Shown here: positions 1 through 5,658 of the stretch, in pieces
Layout of the letters: each line of letters opens with the position of its first letter
Position numbering within the stretch: the first letter of the stretch is position 1
Notes under the pieces: generated by a model
Databases searched by the model: none
Told to the model about the DNA's origin: nothing
What the model saw: only the letters and a program-made list of their open reading frames with translations
Source of the DNA: JAYWAM01 sp043782425
GTDB lineage: Bacteria; Pseudomonadota; Gammaproteobacteria; Burkholderiales; Usitatibacteraceae
NCBI GenBank assembly: GCA_043782425.1
Contig: JAYWAM010000020.1
Location: 1 to 7,535, forward strand
Length of the DNA: 7,535 nt
Direction of reading: 5' to 3'
Position numbers and translations under genes: made by a program

Positions 1-307
1 ATGGTATTTGAAGTGGGGCGCAGCACAGTGACGTAGAAAATCGGCATCGGCGAAAAAAGAGGTCATCGCAAAATCCACGAGATCAGGTCGTCTGAGCCTA
101 ATGGTTGAGAAATGGAATAAGCCGAGCCGGACGAGCCGGAACCAAAAAACGATTCTCGCGCCAAGACGCAAAGGCGCAAAGAAAATCAACCCCGCTTCTT
201 GTTTTTCTTCGCGTCTTTGCGTCTTGGCGCGAAAATTCTTCTCACAAATTGCGAAAATTTTACTGATAAGAGACTAAAAACACTTTTATCTCGATGCGTA
301 ATGCGGG
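1..307. other. Gene-free left edge
   Basis: I see no supportable gene here. Reading frames entering from the left edge close quickly; the frame starting at base 1 stops at 34-36 after eleven codons. Bases 124-140 hold a small tandem repeat of gagccgga separated by one c. Bases 156-232 hold a long inverted repeat listed separately. Bases 270-292 can form a weak AT-rich hairpin (gaga-taaaa against tttta-tctc with one bulge). It lies about 15 bases after the mutY stop on the minus strand, but lacks a GC-rich stem and a following T tract, so I do not call it a terminator. Short frames across this stretch come from the repeat and look like artefacts. Confidence 0.6.
156..232. repeat. Inverted repeat with 30-bp arms, MITE/REP-like
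   Basis: The left arm (156-185) and the reverse complement of the right arm (203-232) agree at 28 of 30 positions, with a 17-base loop between. The arms carry the core gtcttggcgcga next to cgtctttgcg. It lies about 75 bases beyond the mutY stop, so it could fold in the mutY mRNA tail. From memory, this kind of 'cgcaaagacgcaaag' palindrome is dispersed in many proteobacterial genomes and produces spurious predicted proteins; I could not check its copy number here. Confidence 0.75.
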
Positions 308-1378
308 CTAAGGCAGCTTGCTCAAGCTGCCTAAAAGCTTGCGCACCGGCGCTGGAATGGCCGCGTGCTTTGCATCCTCGATAGTTATCCAAATATTGCC
401 GGGTTGCGCGGCGCGTGTATTGCGCCGTGTGACTTCGACTACGCGCGGGTGAATGGTGAGATGGAAATGCGTGAAGCCATGTTCGATGGATTCGAGTTGC
501 GGCCCGCCAACTCCGCTGACGCCATAGCGCGCGCGCGATTGCGCGACCACATCATCGCCGTTGTGTAATTCAGGAAAACACCACAGGCTGCCCCAGATTC
601 CCGAGGGCGGGCGGCGTTCCAGCAACACTTCTTTTTGCGAGAGCAGAATCAGCATGGTTGTGTGGCGTGAGGGCACGGCCTTGCGCGCTTTCTTGCCGGG
701 AAACTCGGCTACACGGTTTTCACGATAAGCGACGCAAACCTCGGCAAGCGGGCACGTCGCGCACAAGGGGCGACCGCGCAAGCACACGGCGGCGCCTAAA
801 TCCATTTGTGCTTGCGTATATACGGCGATGTTGGCGCCAGTATCGGGCAGTAGTTCTTCAGCCAACCCCCACAGCCGCGCTTCGACCTTTTTGTCTCCGG
901 GAAAACCCGCGATACCGAAGCAGCGCGTCAGCACGCGCTTTACGTTGCCATCGAGAATCGCCCGCCGCTCGCCGTAAGCGAAGGCGCTGATCGCTGCGGC
1001 TGTTGAGCGCCCGATACCCGGCAGCGCGCATATTGCATCGAATTCACGCGGAAATATTCCGCTCTGTTCTTGGACGATGTGGCGCGCCGCCTTGTGCAGA
1101 TTACGGCCGCGCGCGTAATAACCCAAGCCGCTCCAATGCGTCAACACCTGGTCTTCATCGGCTTCCGCCAGCGCCTTTAGAGAAGGGAAGCGCGCCATGA
1201 AGCGCGCAAAATAAGCGATCACAGTTTTCACCTGGGTCTGCTGCAACATGATTTCCGACACCCAGATGGCGTAAGCATCGCGCGTGTTTTGCCACGGTAA
1301 ATCATGACGGCCATGCTTGCCGTGCCACTCGACAAGGCGCTTGGCAAAGTGCGTTTGCGTTACGCGAGATTTTTTCAT
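308..1378 (-). CDS. mutY: Adenine DNA glycosylase MutY
   Basis: MutY removes adenine mispaired with 8-oxoguanine in base excision repair, limiting G:C to T:A mutations. The protein has 356 residues, normal for the family. Seen in the sequence: LPWQ at 27-30 and SEIMLQQTQV at 41-50, containing the proposed catalytic Glu42; the helix-hairpin-helix ALPGIGRSTAAAI at 118-130; catalytic Asp143 in ILDGNVKRVL; four [4Fe-4S] cysteines in the pattern C199-X6-C206-X2-C209-X5-C215; and a C-terminal NUDIX-like 8-oxoG recognition domain from about 235, with HGFTHFHLTI at 300-309. The ATG overlaps the upstream asmA stop as ATGA, and AGG lies a few bases before it, so translation is probably coupled. A perfect 9-bp hairpin covers the last codons just before the TAG stop. 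All key residues are present, so the enzyme should be functional. Confidence 0.97.
   Translation of the reverse strand: MKKSRVTQTHFAKRLVEWHGKHGRHDLPWQNTRDAYAIWVSEIMLQQTQVKTVIAYFARFMARFPSLKALAEADEDQVLTHWSGLGYYARGRNLHKAARHIVQEQSGIFPREFDAICALPGIGRSTAAAISAFAYGERRAILDGNVKRVLTRCFGIAGFPGDKKVEARLWGLAEELLPDTGANIAVYTQAQMDLGAAVCLRGRPLCATCPLAEVCVAYRENRVAEFPGKKARKAVPSRHTTMLILLSQKEVLLERRPPSGIWGSLWCFPELHNGDDVVAQSRARYGVSGVGGPQLESIEHGFTHFHLTIHPRVVEVTRRNTRAAQPGNIWITIEDAKHAAIPAPVRKLLGSLSKLP
311..332. other. Perfect 9-bp hairpin in the last codons of mutY
   Basis: Bases 311-319 (aggcagctt) pair perfectly with 324-332 (aagctgcct) around the loop gctc. The stem ends right at the mutY stop codon (308-310). No T tract follows on the minus strand, so it is not a standard intrinsic terminator. 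It could stabilise the 3' end of the message or simply be a coding coincidence (codons for Gly-Ser-Leu-Ser-Lys-Leu-Pro). Confidence 0.4.
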
Positions 1379-2841
1379 TCGACCTGGATACGCAAATTTT
1401 TCCCCGTGACGCCGTTGCTTTTCACCTCACCGATCAACAGCTCGCCGCTGATGCCCAATGCGCGCAAAGGCGCAAGATCGAGGTCTATGCCTTGGTCGGA
1501 TTTTTTGGCGTCGCTGGTGCCTGGCGACAAGCGCTCCAGGTCCAGGCTGGCGAGATTGGCGTTGAAGCGCATAAGCTGAGGCGCAGTAAGGGGAAGATCG
1601 ATACGCGCCGTCGCGCGGCTGGCGTTGAGCGTGCCATCAAATTTTGCTTCGGCCTTGTAGTGCGCCAAATTGAGTGATGCTTGAATTGCACCGCGAATTT
1701 CTGCCAGGCTGTGTTGCTGTCTGCTGACATCGAGATTGAATGTGGAGAGTTGCAGCGTTGCGCTGCGCGCGCTGGCATCGTAAGCCGCCGCGCCATTCAC
1801 GCTCGCCACCGCTTTAAGTTCGCCAGCTTCAGCGCTGGCGCGCCCGCGTAGCGCCGCAAGGCGTAGCGGCTGGCCTGCCGCCGCATCCAGCGTGAAATCG
1901 AGCGCCACTGCGCCTTTCCAGCCAGCGGCAACGCCCTCCCCCGCCAGCGTCACGGGCAGGTTGAGCGCGACGCCGGGTTTCCATTCGAAGGCGGGAATTT
2001 TGAGCTGAGTTTGCGCGCTCAGGTGTGCGCTGCTGCTGCGAGTAAAGCTCAAGCCCATGTCACTGGCCCCCGCCTGCACGTTCTCTGCAACGGCGACTGA
2101 ATCAATACGCAAGCTGCCTGCCAGGTTTGCATCTTGCTGGGTGAGTGTCCACCTGGCTTGGGTTTTTGCCAACAACAACGCGGCGCCCGGCGCTTTGAAT
2201 GTGAAGTCGGTTACCACATCGAAACGGCCTTCAGGCGCTGCATCACTCAACTTGAATTGTCCGCCCAGTGACAAGCTGCCGCGCTGCGTCGGCGCCAGCG
2301 GCGTTAGCGCACCTGCGATTTCTGACAATGTATATTCGCCGCCTGACAACGCATCACGAAAACGCACGCGTGCGTGTGCAAGAGAAACGCTGTCGATAAA
2401 AAATTCTGGCAGCGTACTCGGGCCGCGCGGTATCAGGTCGTCGATATTGAGCTTATCTTGCGCATCGCGAATAATTTCGACCGACAGGCCTTCTATGCTC
2501 AGTGCGTCGATCTGCAAACGTTTCGAAAACAGCGGCATGAGCGCAACACGCATGCGCAGCTTATCCACCGCAGCAAAGCGTTCTACGCGCCCCTTTTCAT
2601 ACATCACCGCCGCGCCGCTTTCCAGCGTCAATGGCGGAAAAAATGAAAACCGCAACTCCCCAGGAATTTCCAGCTCGCGGCCGAGGTGCGTGCGCACGTT
2701 CTCAATAATTTCCGCTTTGTAGGAATTGGGGTTGAAAGTGAGTGCGACAATCAGCGCGGCGACGAGCAGGATGGTCAGCAACACCAACAACACCCAGCCC
2801 AAAAATTTTAGGACGCGCATGGGCTTGGAATAGGTTTGCAT
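1375..2841 (-). CDS. asmA: AsmA family protein, C-terminally short
   Basis: AsmA-family proteins are inner-membrane-anchored periplasmic proteins linked to outer-membrane assembly and lipid transport between membranes. This one has 488 residues. A short cytoplasmic N-terminus is followed by one hydrophobic segment at about 13-34 (FLGWVLLVLLTILLVAALIV). The family's N-terminal region follows: NPNSYKAEI at 37-45, then LGRELEIPGELRFSFFPPL at 53-71. A long beta-rich periplasmic part makes up the rest. E. coli AsmA has 617 residues and many betaproteobacterial members are longer. Here the protein ends at LRALGISGELLIGEV...NLRIQVE, which resembles the beginning of the conserved C-terminal part. The TGA stop lies in the ATGA overlap with mutY. 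The start is uncertain: ATG 2841 is 9 bases after the tRNA, ATG 2820 gives MRVLKFLGWV, and neither has a clear Shine-Dalgarno sequence. Confidence 0.85.
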   Translation of the reverse strand: MQTYSKPMRVLKFLGWVLLVLLTILLVAALIVALTFNPNSYKAEIIENVRTHLGRELEIPGELRFSFFPPLTLESGAAVMYEKGRVERFAAVDKLRMRVALMPLFSKRLQIDALSIEGLSVEIIRDAQDKLNIDDLIPRGPSTLPEFFIDSVSLAHARVRFRDALSGGEYTLSEIAGALTPLAPTQRGSLSLGGQFKLSDAAPEGRFDVVTDFTFKAPGAALLLAKTQARWTLTQQDANLAGSLRIDSVAVAENVQAGASDMGLSFTRSSSAHLSAQTQLKIPAFEWKPGVALNLPVTLAGEGVAAGWKGAVALDFTLDAAAGQPLRLAALRGRASAEAGELKAVASVNGAAAYDASARSATLQLSTFNLDVSRQQHSLAEIRGAIQASLNLAHYKAEAKFDGTLNASRATARIDLPLTAPQLMRFNANLASLDLERLSPGTSDAKKSDQGIDLDLAPLRALGISGELLIGEVKSNGVTGKNLRIQVE

Positions 2842-2850
2842 GGGATGTTA

Positions 2851-2924
2851 TGGAGCGGGTGAAGGGAATCGAACCCTCGTCGTAAGCTTGGGAAGCTTCT
2901 GCTCTGCCATTGAGCTACACCCGC
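2851..2924 (-). tRNA. glyU: tRNA-Gly(CCC)
   Basis: Reading the minus strand, the 74-base gene begins GCGGGTG and ends CACCCGC-T-CCA, so CCA is encoded. The acceptor stem GCGGGTG/CACCCGC is perfect. The D arm is GCTC-AATGGCA-GAGC. The anticodon loop TTCCCAA places CCC at 2890-2892 (complement). The T arm is AGGG-TTCGATT-CCCT, giving the standard TTCGA. The sequence closely resembles E. coli glyU, the CCC isoacceptor, which reads GGG glycine codons. The outermost anticodon-stem pair (27-43) is G-A, a mismatch; the other four pairs are intact. The asmA ATG follows after only 9 bases. Confidence 0.95.
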
Positions 2925-2961
2925 AGCAGGTATGCCGCAACGTTTGTCAGCATACTGCGGG

Positions 2962-2991
2962 ATTCTACCTTTTCCTGAATCATTGGGACAA
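2962..2991 (-). promoter_or_regulatory. Probable sigma-70 promoter for tRNA-Gly(CCC)
   Basis: On the minus strand TTGTCC (2991-2986) and TAGAAT (2967-2962) are spaced by 18 bases, a good match to -35 and -10 boxes. The expected start of transcription is about 30 bases before the tRNA 5' end. The bases after the -10 box are CCCGC, a GC-rich discriminator typical of stringently controlled tRNA promoters. No other convincing promoter lies between this and asmA, so it may also drive asmA and mutY. The assignment is by pattern only. Confidence 0.5.
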
Positions 2992-3046
2992 CTCATGGGC
3001 CAACAAACGCAATAATTATGTTGACAGTCATCATAACTAAGAGCAA

Positions 3047-3080
3047 GCGTAGGATGGGTTGAGCGCAGCGATACCCATCA
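3047..3080 (+). repeat. REP element, copy A (GTAG foot)
   Basis: A GTAG tetranucleotide (3049-3052) is followed by the 7-bp stem GATGGGT (3053-3059) / ACCCATC (3073-3079), with loop TGAGCGCAGCGAT. A 5' GTAG at the foot of an imperfect hairpin is the known signature of REP sequences recognised by RAYT transposases. The 34 bases are identical to 7493-7526. The reverse complement of 3049-3080 is present at 3307-3338, so copies A and B are inverted around the transposase remnant at 3081-3268. Confidence 0.85.
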
Positions 3081-3268
3081 ATCAACTGTAATCGACATGC
3101 CGCGCGGCAACACCACGATGGCATCCGCTAAAGGCATGGCGCTCGCGGGTATAGTCAAAAGCGCTGCGCAACAACCCGATGTTTTCGGTCCGCAAGGCTT
3201 GTGAGCGCTCGGCAAGATTGACGGGTAAAGAGTTAACTGGCTGCGGCGATGCGGCGGTAATTTGTCAT
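3081..3268 (-). pseudogene. Decayed REP-associated tyrosine transposase (RAYT) N-terminus
   Basis: Three frames of the minus strand together resemble the start of a RAYT (TnpA_REP, Y1 HUH-type transposase). From the ATG at 3268, MTNYRRIAAA is followed by a stop. In a second frame come VNLAERSQALRTENIGLL and RSAFDYTRERHAF. In a third frame comes DAIVVLP. In intact members these appear in the same order as MxNYRR...FTVNLAER...LLRxAFxYTRERHPF...DAIVVLPDHxH. At least two frameshifts and a stop interrupt it. It ends at REP copy A just after DAIVVLP, before the HUH histidines and the catalytic tyrosine. About 63 codons remain of a usual 150-230. It is therefore inactive. The family was recognised by eye from residue patterns, without a search. 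Confidence 0.75.
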
Positions 3269-3297
3269 GGGTGCGTGGTGGTGGTGATGGGGCATGA

Positions 3298-3338
3298 TGG
3301 AGACGGTGATGGGTATCGCTGCGCTCAACCCATCCTAC
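3298..3338 (-). repeat. REP element, copy B, upstream of the RAYT remnant
   Basis: On the minus strand this begins with GTAG (3338-3335), followed by the same GATGGGT/ACCCATC hairpin as copy A. It continues past the hairpin with ccgtctcca toward the RAYT start codon, 29 bases further on. All 41 bases are identical to 7495-7535, including the non-palindromic extension, so copies B and C share RAYT-side flanking sequence. Copies A and B face each other around the remnant, the usual arrangement of a RAYT flanked by inverted REPs. Confidence 0.85.
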
Positions 3339-3340
3339 AA

Positions 3341-3390
3341 GTCATTCCCGCGAAACTTGCCCTCGACCTGATCGGGGGGGCGGGAATGAC
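3341..3390. repeat. Short palindromic repeat, gtcattcccgc family
   Basis: The perfect 11-bp inverted repeat gtcattcccgc (3341-3351) / gcgggaatgac (3380-3390) encloses 28 bases that include a run of seven G. It begins two bases after REP copy B but is unrelated to it in sequence. Palindromes starting gtcattcccgc are a widespread intergenic repeat type in proteobacteria (from memory). It could serve as a target site or a bidirectional hairpin. Confidence 0.7.
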
Positions 3391-3548
3391 AAATCAGGCG
3401 AATTTATTCAAGCGTCTTTCAAAAGTTGGAAATACGCCACATCACTTTGAATCGCACCCGGCGCAGCCCGCAAAAAACCCTAACGATATCTGGCCTTGTA
3501 TAATCGAAACGACTGCGCTGCCGCGTCATCTGATGTGAACCGACAACA
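3391..3548. other. Intergenic DNA upstream of the ATPase, with one -10-like box
   Basis: I see no gene here. TATAAT occurs at 3499-3504 on the plus strand, a perfect -10 hexamer 50 bases before a possible small ORF and 139 before the ATPase. No acceptable -35 hexamer lies 16-18 bases upstream (bases 3476-3481 are aaccct), so this is at best a weak or activator-dependent promoter for the ATPase. Confidence 0.3.
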
Positions 3549-3641
3549 ATGACGAAATCTCAGTTTCAGATAGAAAAAATGCTGTTTAGCGGCGGCAAAC
3601 TGAACCGCTCGCTGTTGGGATACCAAGAACTGTCAACTTAA
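3549..3641 (+). CDS. Possible 30-residue leader ORF before the ATPase
   Basis: ATG 3549 opens a 30-codon frame ending with TAA at 3639-3641, one base before the ATPase ATG at 3643. The predicted peptide begins MTKSQFQIEKML and ends LNRSLLGYQELST. It is hydrophilic, with no membrane segment or recognisable domain. There is no clear Shine-Dalgarno sequence before it. The near-contact with the ATPase start, which also lacks a good ribosome binding site, would fit translational coupling. It may equally be chance or the remnant of a lost gene. No function can be given. Confidence 0.25.
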   Translation: MTKSQFQIEKMLFSGGKLNRSLLGYQELST

Positions 3642-3642
3642 C

Positions 3643-4380
3643 ATGTCTTTATCTTTGAAGCCTTACCTGCGTTCCATTTCTTTGAAACGCGACGCTGTTC
3701 CTAGTTTTGCGGAGTACCCCTTCGATATCCCGGCTATCAGTTCGCTGGAAACCATCGATTTTCATCCTGATGTGACTTTCTTTGTCGGCGAAAACGGAAG
3801 CGGCAAATCAACCTTGATAGAGGCCATTGCCCTTGCTCTGGGCTTTAGCCCCGAGGGCGGCACAAAGAACGTCCGCTTGGAAACGAGTCAGACAACTTCC
3901 ACCTTGCACAAATATCTCAAGATCGTGAAAAGTTTTGCGTCACCGAAGGACAACTATTTCCTACGTGCCGAAAGCTTCTTTAACGTAGCGACCTATATGG
4001 ATGCAAGCGGCGTTTTACAAGCCTTCGACAACAAGCCGATTCACGCCAGATCACACGGAGAAGCATTCCTCGCCGTCCTGACGCAAAAGCTACAGGGCAA
4101 CGGTTTGTATATTTTCGATGAGCCAGAGGCTGCCCTTTCTCCCACGCGGCAACTCGCTGCGCTTTCCAGCATTCATCAATTAGTTAAAAACGGCTCGCAA
4201 TTTATCATAGCGACGCATTCGCCAATTCTGCTTGCCTACCCGAACGCCAGGATTTTGAAACTCGACGAACAGGGCAGCAAAGAAGTTGACTATGAAGACA
4301 CCGAGCACTATGCGGTGACCAAGGATTTTCTTAACAACAGAGAACGCATGCTGAGATATCTTCTTGCGGATGAAGAGTAA
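3643..4380 (+). CDS. SMC/ABC-type AAA family ATPase (COG3910-like)
   Basis: This is a soluble 245-residue ATPase with a complete ABC-type set of motifs. Walker A is GENGSGKST at 49-57. RSHGEAF at 136-142 sits where the ABC signature is expected. Walker B with the catalytic Glu is LYIFDEPEAALS at 155-166 (Asp159, Glu160). The switch histidine is His192 in IATHSPIL. The N-terminal pattern YLRSISLKRDAVPSFAEYPF is typical of a family of small stand-alone predicted ATPases (COG3910) whose role is not known to me. No coiled coil, nuclease or TOPRIM domain is attached. No partner gene is adjacent: repeats lie on both sides. Base composition is visibly less GC-rich than in the flanking operons, which suggests acquisition. 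ATP binding and hydrolysis are well supported; the cellular job is not. Confidence 0.9.
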   Translation: MSLSLKPYLRSISLKRDAVPSFAEYPFDIPAISSLETIDFHPDVTFFVGENGSGKSTLIEAIALALGFSPEGGTKNVRLETSQTTSTLHKYLKIVKSFASPKDNYFLRAESFFNVATYMDASGVLQAFDNKPIHARSHGEAFLAVLTQKLQGNGLYIFDEPEAALSPTRQLAALSSIHQLVKNGSQFIIATHSPILLAYPNARILKLDEQGSKEVDYEDTEHYAVTKDFLNNRERMLRYLLADEE

Positions 4381-4447
4381 TTCCATTTACGACAGTGCAT
4401 TAACTGTTGGCGTCCATACGAAAGTCGTTGTGAGCAATGAGCTAACC

Positions 4448-4548
4448 CGTCGTCCCAGCGCAGGCTGGGACCCAGTCCGCTACACGATCTGAATATTGTT
4501 TCAAAGTGATGCTGGTGGGACTGGGTCCCAGCCTTCGCTGGGACGACG
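4448..4548. repeat. 101-bp palindromic element with 31-bp arms (MITE/REP-like)
   Basis: The left arm (4448-4478) and the reverse complement of the right arm (4518-4548) agree at 30 of 31 bases, around a 39-base centre. Each arm is itself a short hairpin (tcccagc ... gctggga). Arms of the type cgtcgtcccagcgcaggctg are known from dispersed repeats in betaproteobacteria (from memory) and give spurious peptides such as VVPAKAGTQ. It lies between the convergent ATPase and gpsA genes, 67 bases past the ATPase stop, so the folded RNA could end or stabilise transcripts from either side. It encodes no protein. Confidence 0.85.
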
Positions 4549-4671
4549 AATATTTGCGATTTCGAACTGTCACTATTGATGAACCAATGATTGTGAAATG
4601 AAATAAGCACCAAACCAAACGTGACTCGCTCGTCTGTTCACAAAAAAATCATCCAGAAAATAATGCGCCAT

Positions 4672-5658
4672 CTATTCCGCCTTGGGATCGCGGGCCAACA
4701 GGCGGTGCACTGTTTCCACCGCCGTCGCGCGCTCGAACAAAATGGCGCATACCGCCTCGGTGATGGGCATATCCACGCTATGTTTTCTTGCCAACTCGCG
4801 CACGGTACGCGCGGAGTGCACGCCCTCTGCCACGTGACCCAGTTGCGCGAGGATGGTGTCAAGATCAATGCCTGCGGCGAGGCGTTTGCCCACTGTGCGG
4901 TTGCGCGACAAATCTCCCGTCGCCGTCAATACCAGGTCGCCCAGGCCGGTTAGACCCATGAATGTTTCCGGGTGACCGCCCATTTTTACACCCAGGCGCA
5001 CCATCTCGGCCAAGCCGCGCGTGATGAGCGCCGCGCGCGCATTGTCGCCTAGCCCCAGCCCATCGGAAATGCCTGCGGCGATGGCCATCACATTCTTGAG
5101 TGCGCCGCCGAGCTCGACGCCGAGCAGATCCTGGCTGGAATAAATGCGTAACGCCGGACCATTGAGAGCGGCTGCGCTTTGCGTCGCAAACTGCTTATCG
5201 TGCGACGCCAGCGTCAACGCGGTAGGCTTGCCCTGCGCCACTTCAAATGCGAAGCTTGGGCCGGAAAGCGCGCCGATGAGCGCATTGGCGCCCAGATAGG
5301 CGGTTGCGATTTCGTGCGGCAATCTATCAGTGGCGGTCTCGAATCCTTTGCACGCCCAAAGCAAAGGGGGGGGCGCGGCGCGATGCTTGACCAGCGCTTC
5401 GAGCGTGGGCGCGAAGCCGTTGGTGCTGGTCGCCACCAGGACGAGTTCGGCGTCATGTAATGCCGCCGCCAACTGCGTTTCGATGGCGAGAGTCGGGGGC
5501 AACGAAATGCCGCGCAGGTAGCGCGCGTTACTGTGTTCCTGTTTAAGAGCATCGAGATGGCGCGCATCGCGTCCCCACAGCACGACTTGGTGGCGCGCGC
5601 AAAACGTGATGGCGAGCGCGGTACCCCAGGCGCCCGCGCCAAGAATAGCGAGCCTCAT
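4672..5658 (-). CDS. gpsA: Glycerol-3-phosphate dehydrogenase [NAD(P)+]
   Basis: GpsA reduces dihydroxyacetone phosphate to sn-glycerol-3-phosphate, the backbone for phospholipid synthesis, in the cytoplasm. The length, 328 residues, is normal. The Rossmann dinucleotide motif GAGAWGTALA is at 7-16. CKGFE with Lys104 and LSGPSFA at 131-137 line the active site. The catalytic Lys188 lies in GGALKNVMAIAAG (184-196). GLTGLGDLVLT at 235-245 and SRNR at 251-254 are characteristic of the C-terminal helical domain. The ATG overlaps the stop of the upstream SH3 gene (ATGA), with GGGGCGA just before it. It is the last gene of the rhodanese-grxC-secB operon. No GC-rich terminator follows; a run of seven T on the minus strand about 20 bases past the stop has no strong stem. 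Codons 95-98 contain a run of eight C (5366-5373), but the frame is intact. Confidence 0.97.
   Translation of the reverse strand: MRLAILGAGAWGTALAITFCARHQVVLWGRDARHLDALKQEHSNARYLRGISLPPTLAIETQLAAALHDAELVLVATSTNGFAPTLEALVKHRAAPPPLLWACKGFETATDRLPHEIATAYLGANALIGALSGPSFAFEVAQGKPTALTLASHDKQFATQSAAALNGPALRIYSSQDLLGVELGGALKNVMAIAAGISDGLGLGDNARAALITRGLAEMVRLGVKMGGHPETFMGLTGLGDLVLTATGDLSRNRTVGKRLAAGIDLDTILAQLGHVAEGVHSARTVRELARKHSVDMPITEAVCAILFERATAVETVHRLLARDPKAE

Noticed and set aside
186..392. Minus-strand 68-codon frame ending APRRKDAKKNKKRG
   Set aside because: It spans the inverted repeat 156-232 and the end of mutY in another frame. The peptide is a familiar repeat-derived artefact, with no ribosome binding site.
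2925..2960. Hairpin in the tRNA leader (gcaggtatgc / gcatactgc)
   Set aside because: Pairing needs a bulge, and this is a short leader normally removed during 5' maturation. There is no evidence of regulation.
3021..3050. Promoter with a perfect TTGACA at 3021-3026 on the plus strand
   Set aside because: No -10-like hexamer lies 16-18 bases downstream, and no gene follows in that direction before the RAYT remnant, which is on the other strand.
3179..3538. Plus-strand 119-codon frame upstream of the ATPase
   Set aside because: It is antisense to the RAYT remnant and runs through REP copy B and the adjacent palindrome. Composition and content are those of repeats, not a protein.
4308..4613. 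Minus-strand 101-codon frame containing VVPAKAGTQ and SLRWDD
   Set aside because: It is a translation of the 101-bp palindrome and overlaps the 3' end of the ATPase gene. Peptides of this type are well-known artefacts of dispersed repeats.
3641..4671. Multi-gene defence island around the ATPase
   Set aside because: Only one gene is present. Both sides are repeats followed by housekeeping genes, so there is no partner nuclease, toxin or sensor to support a system.
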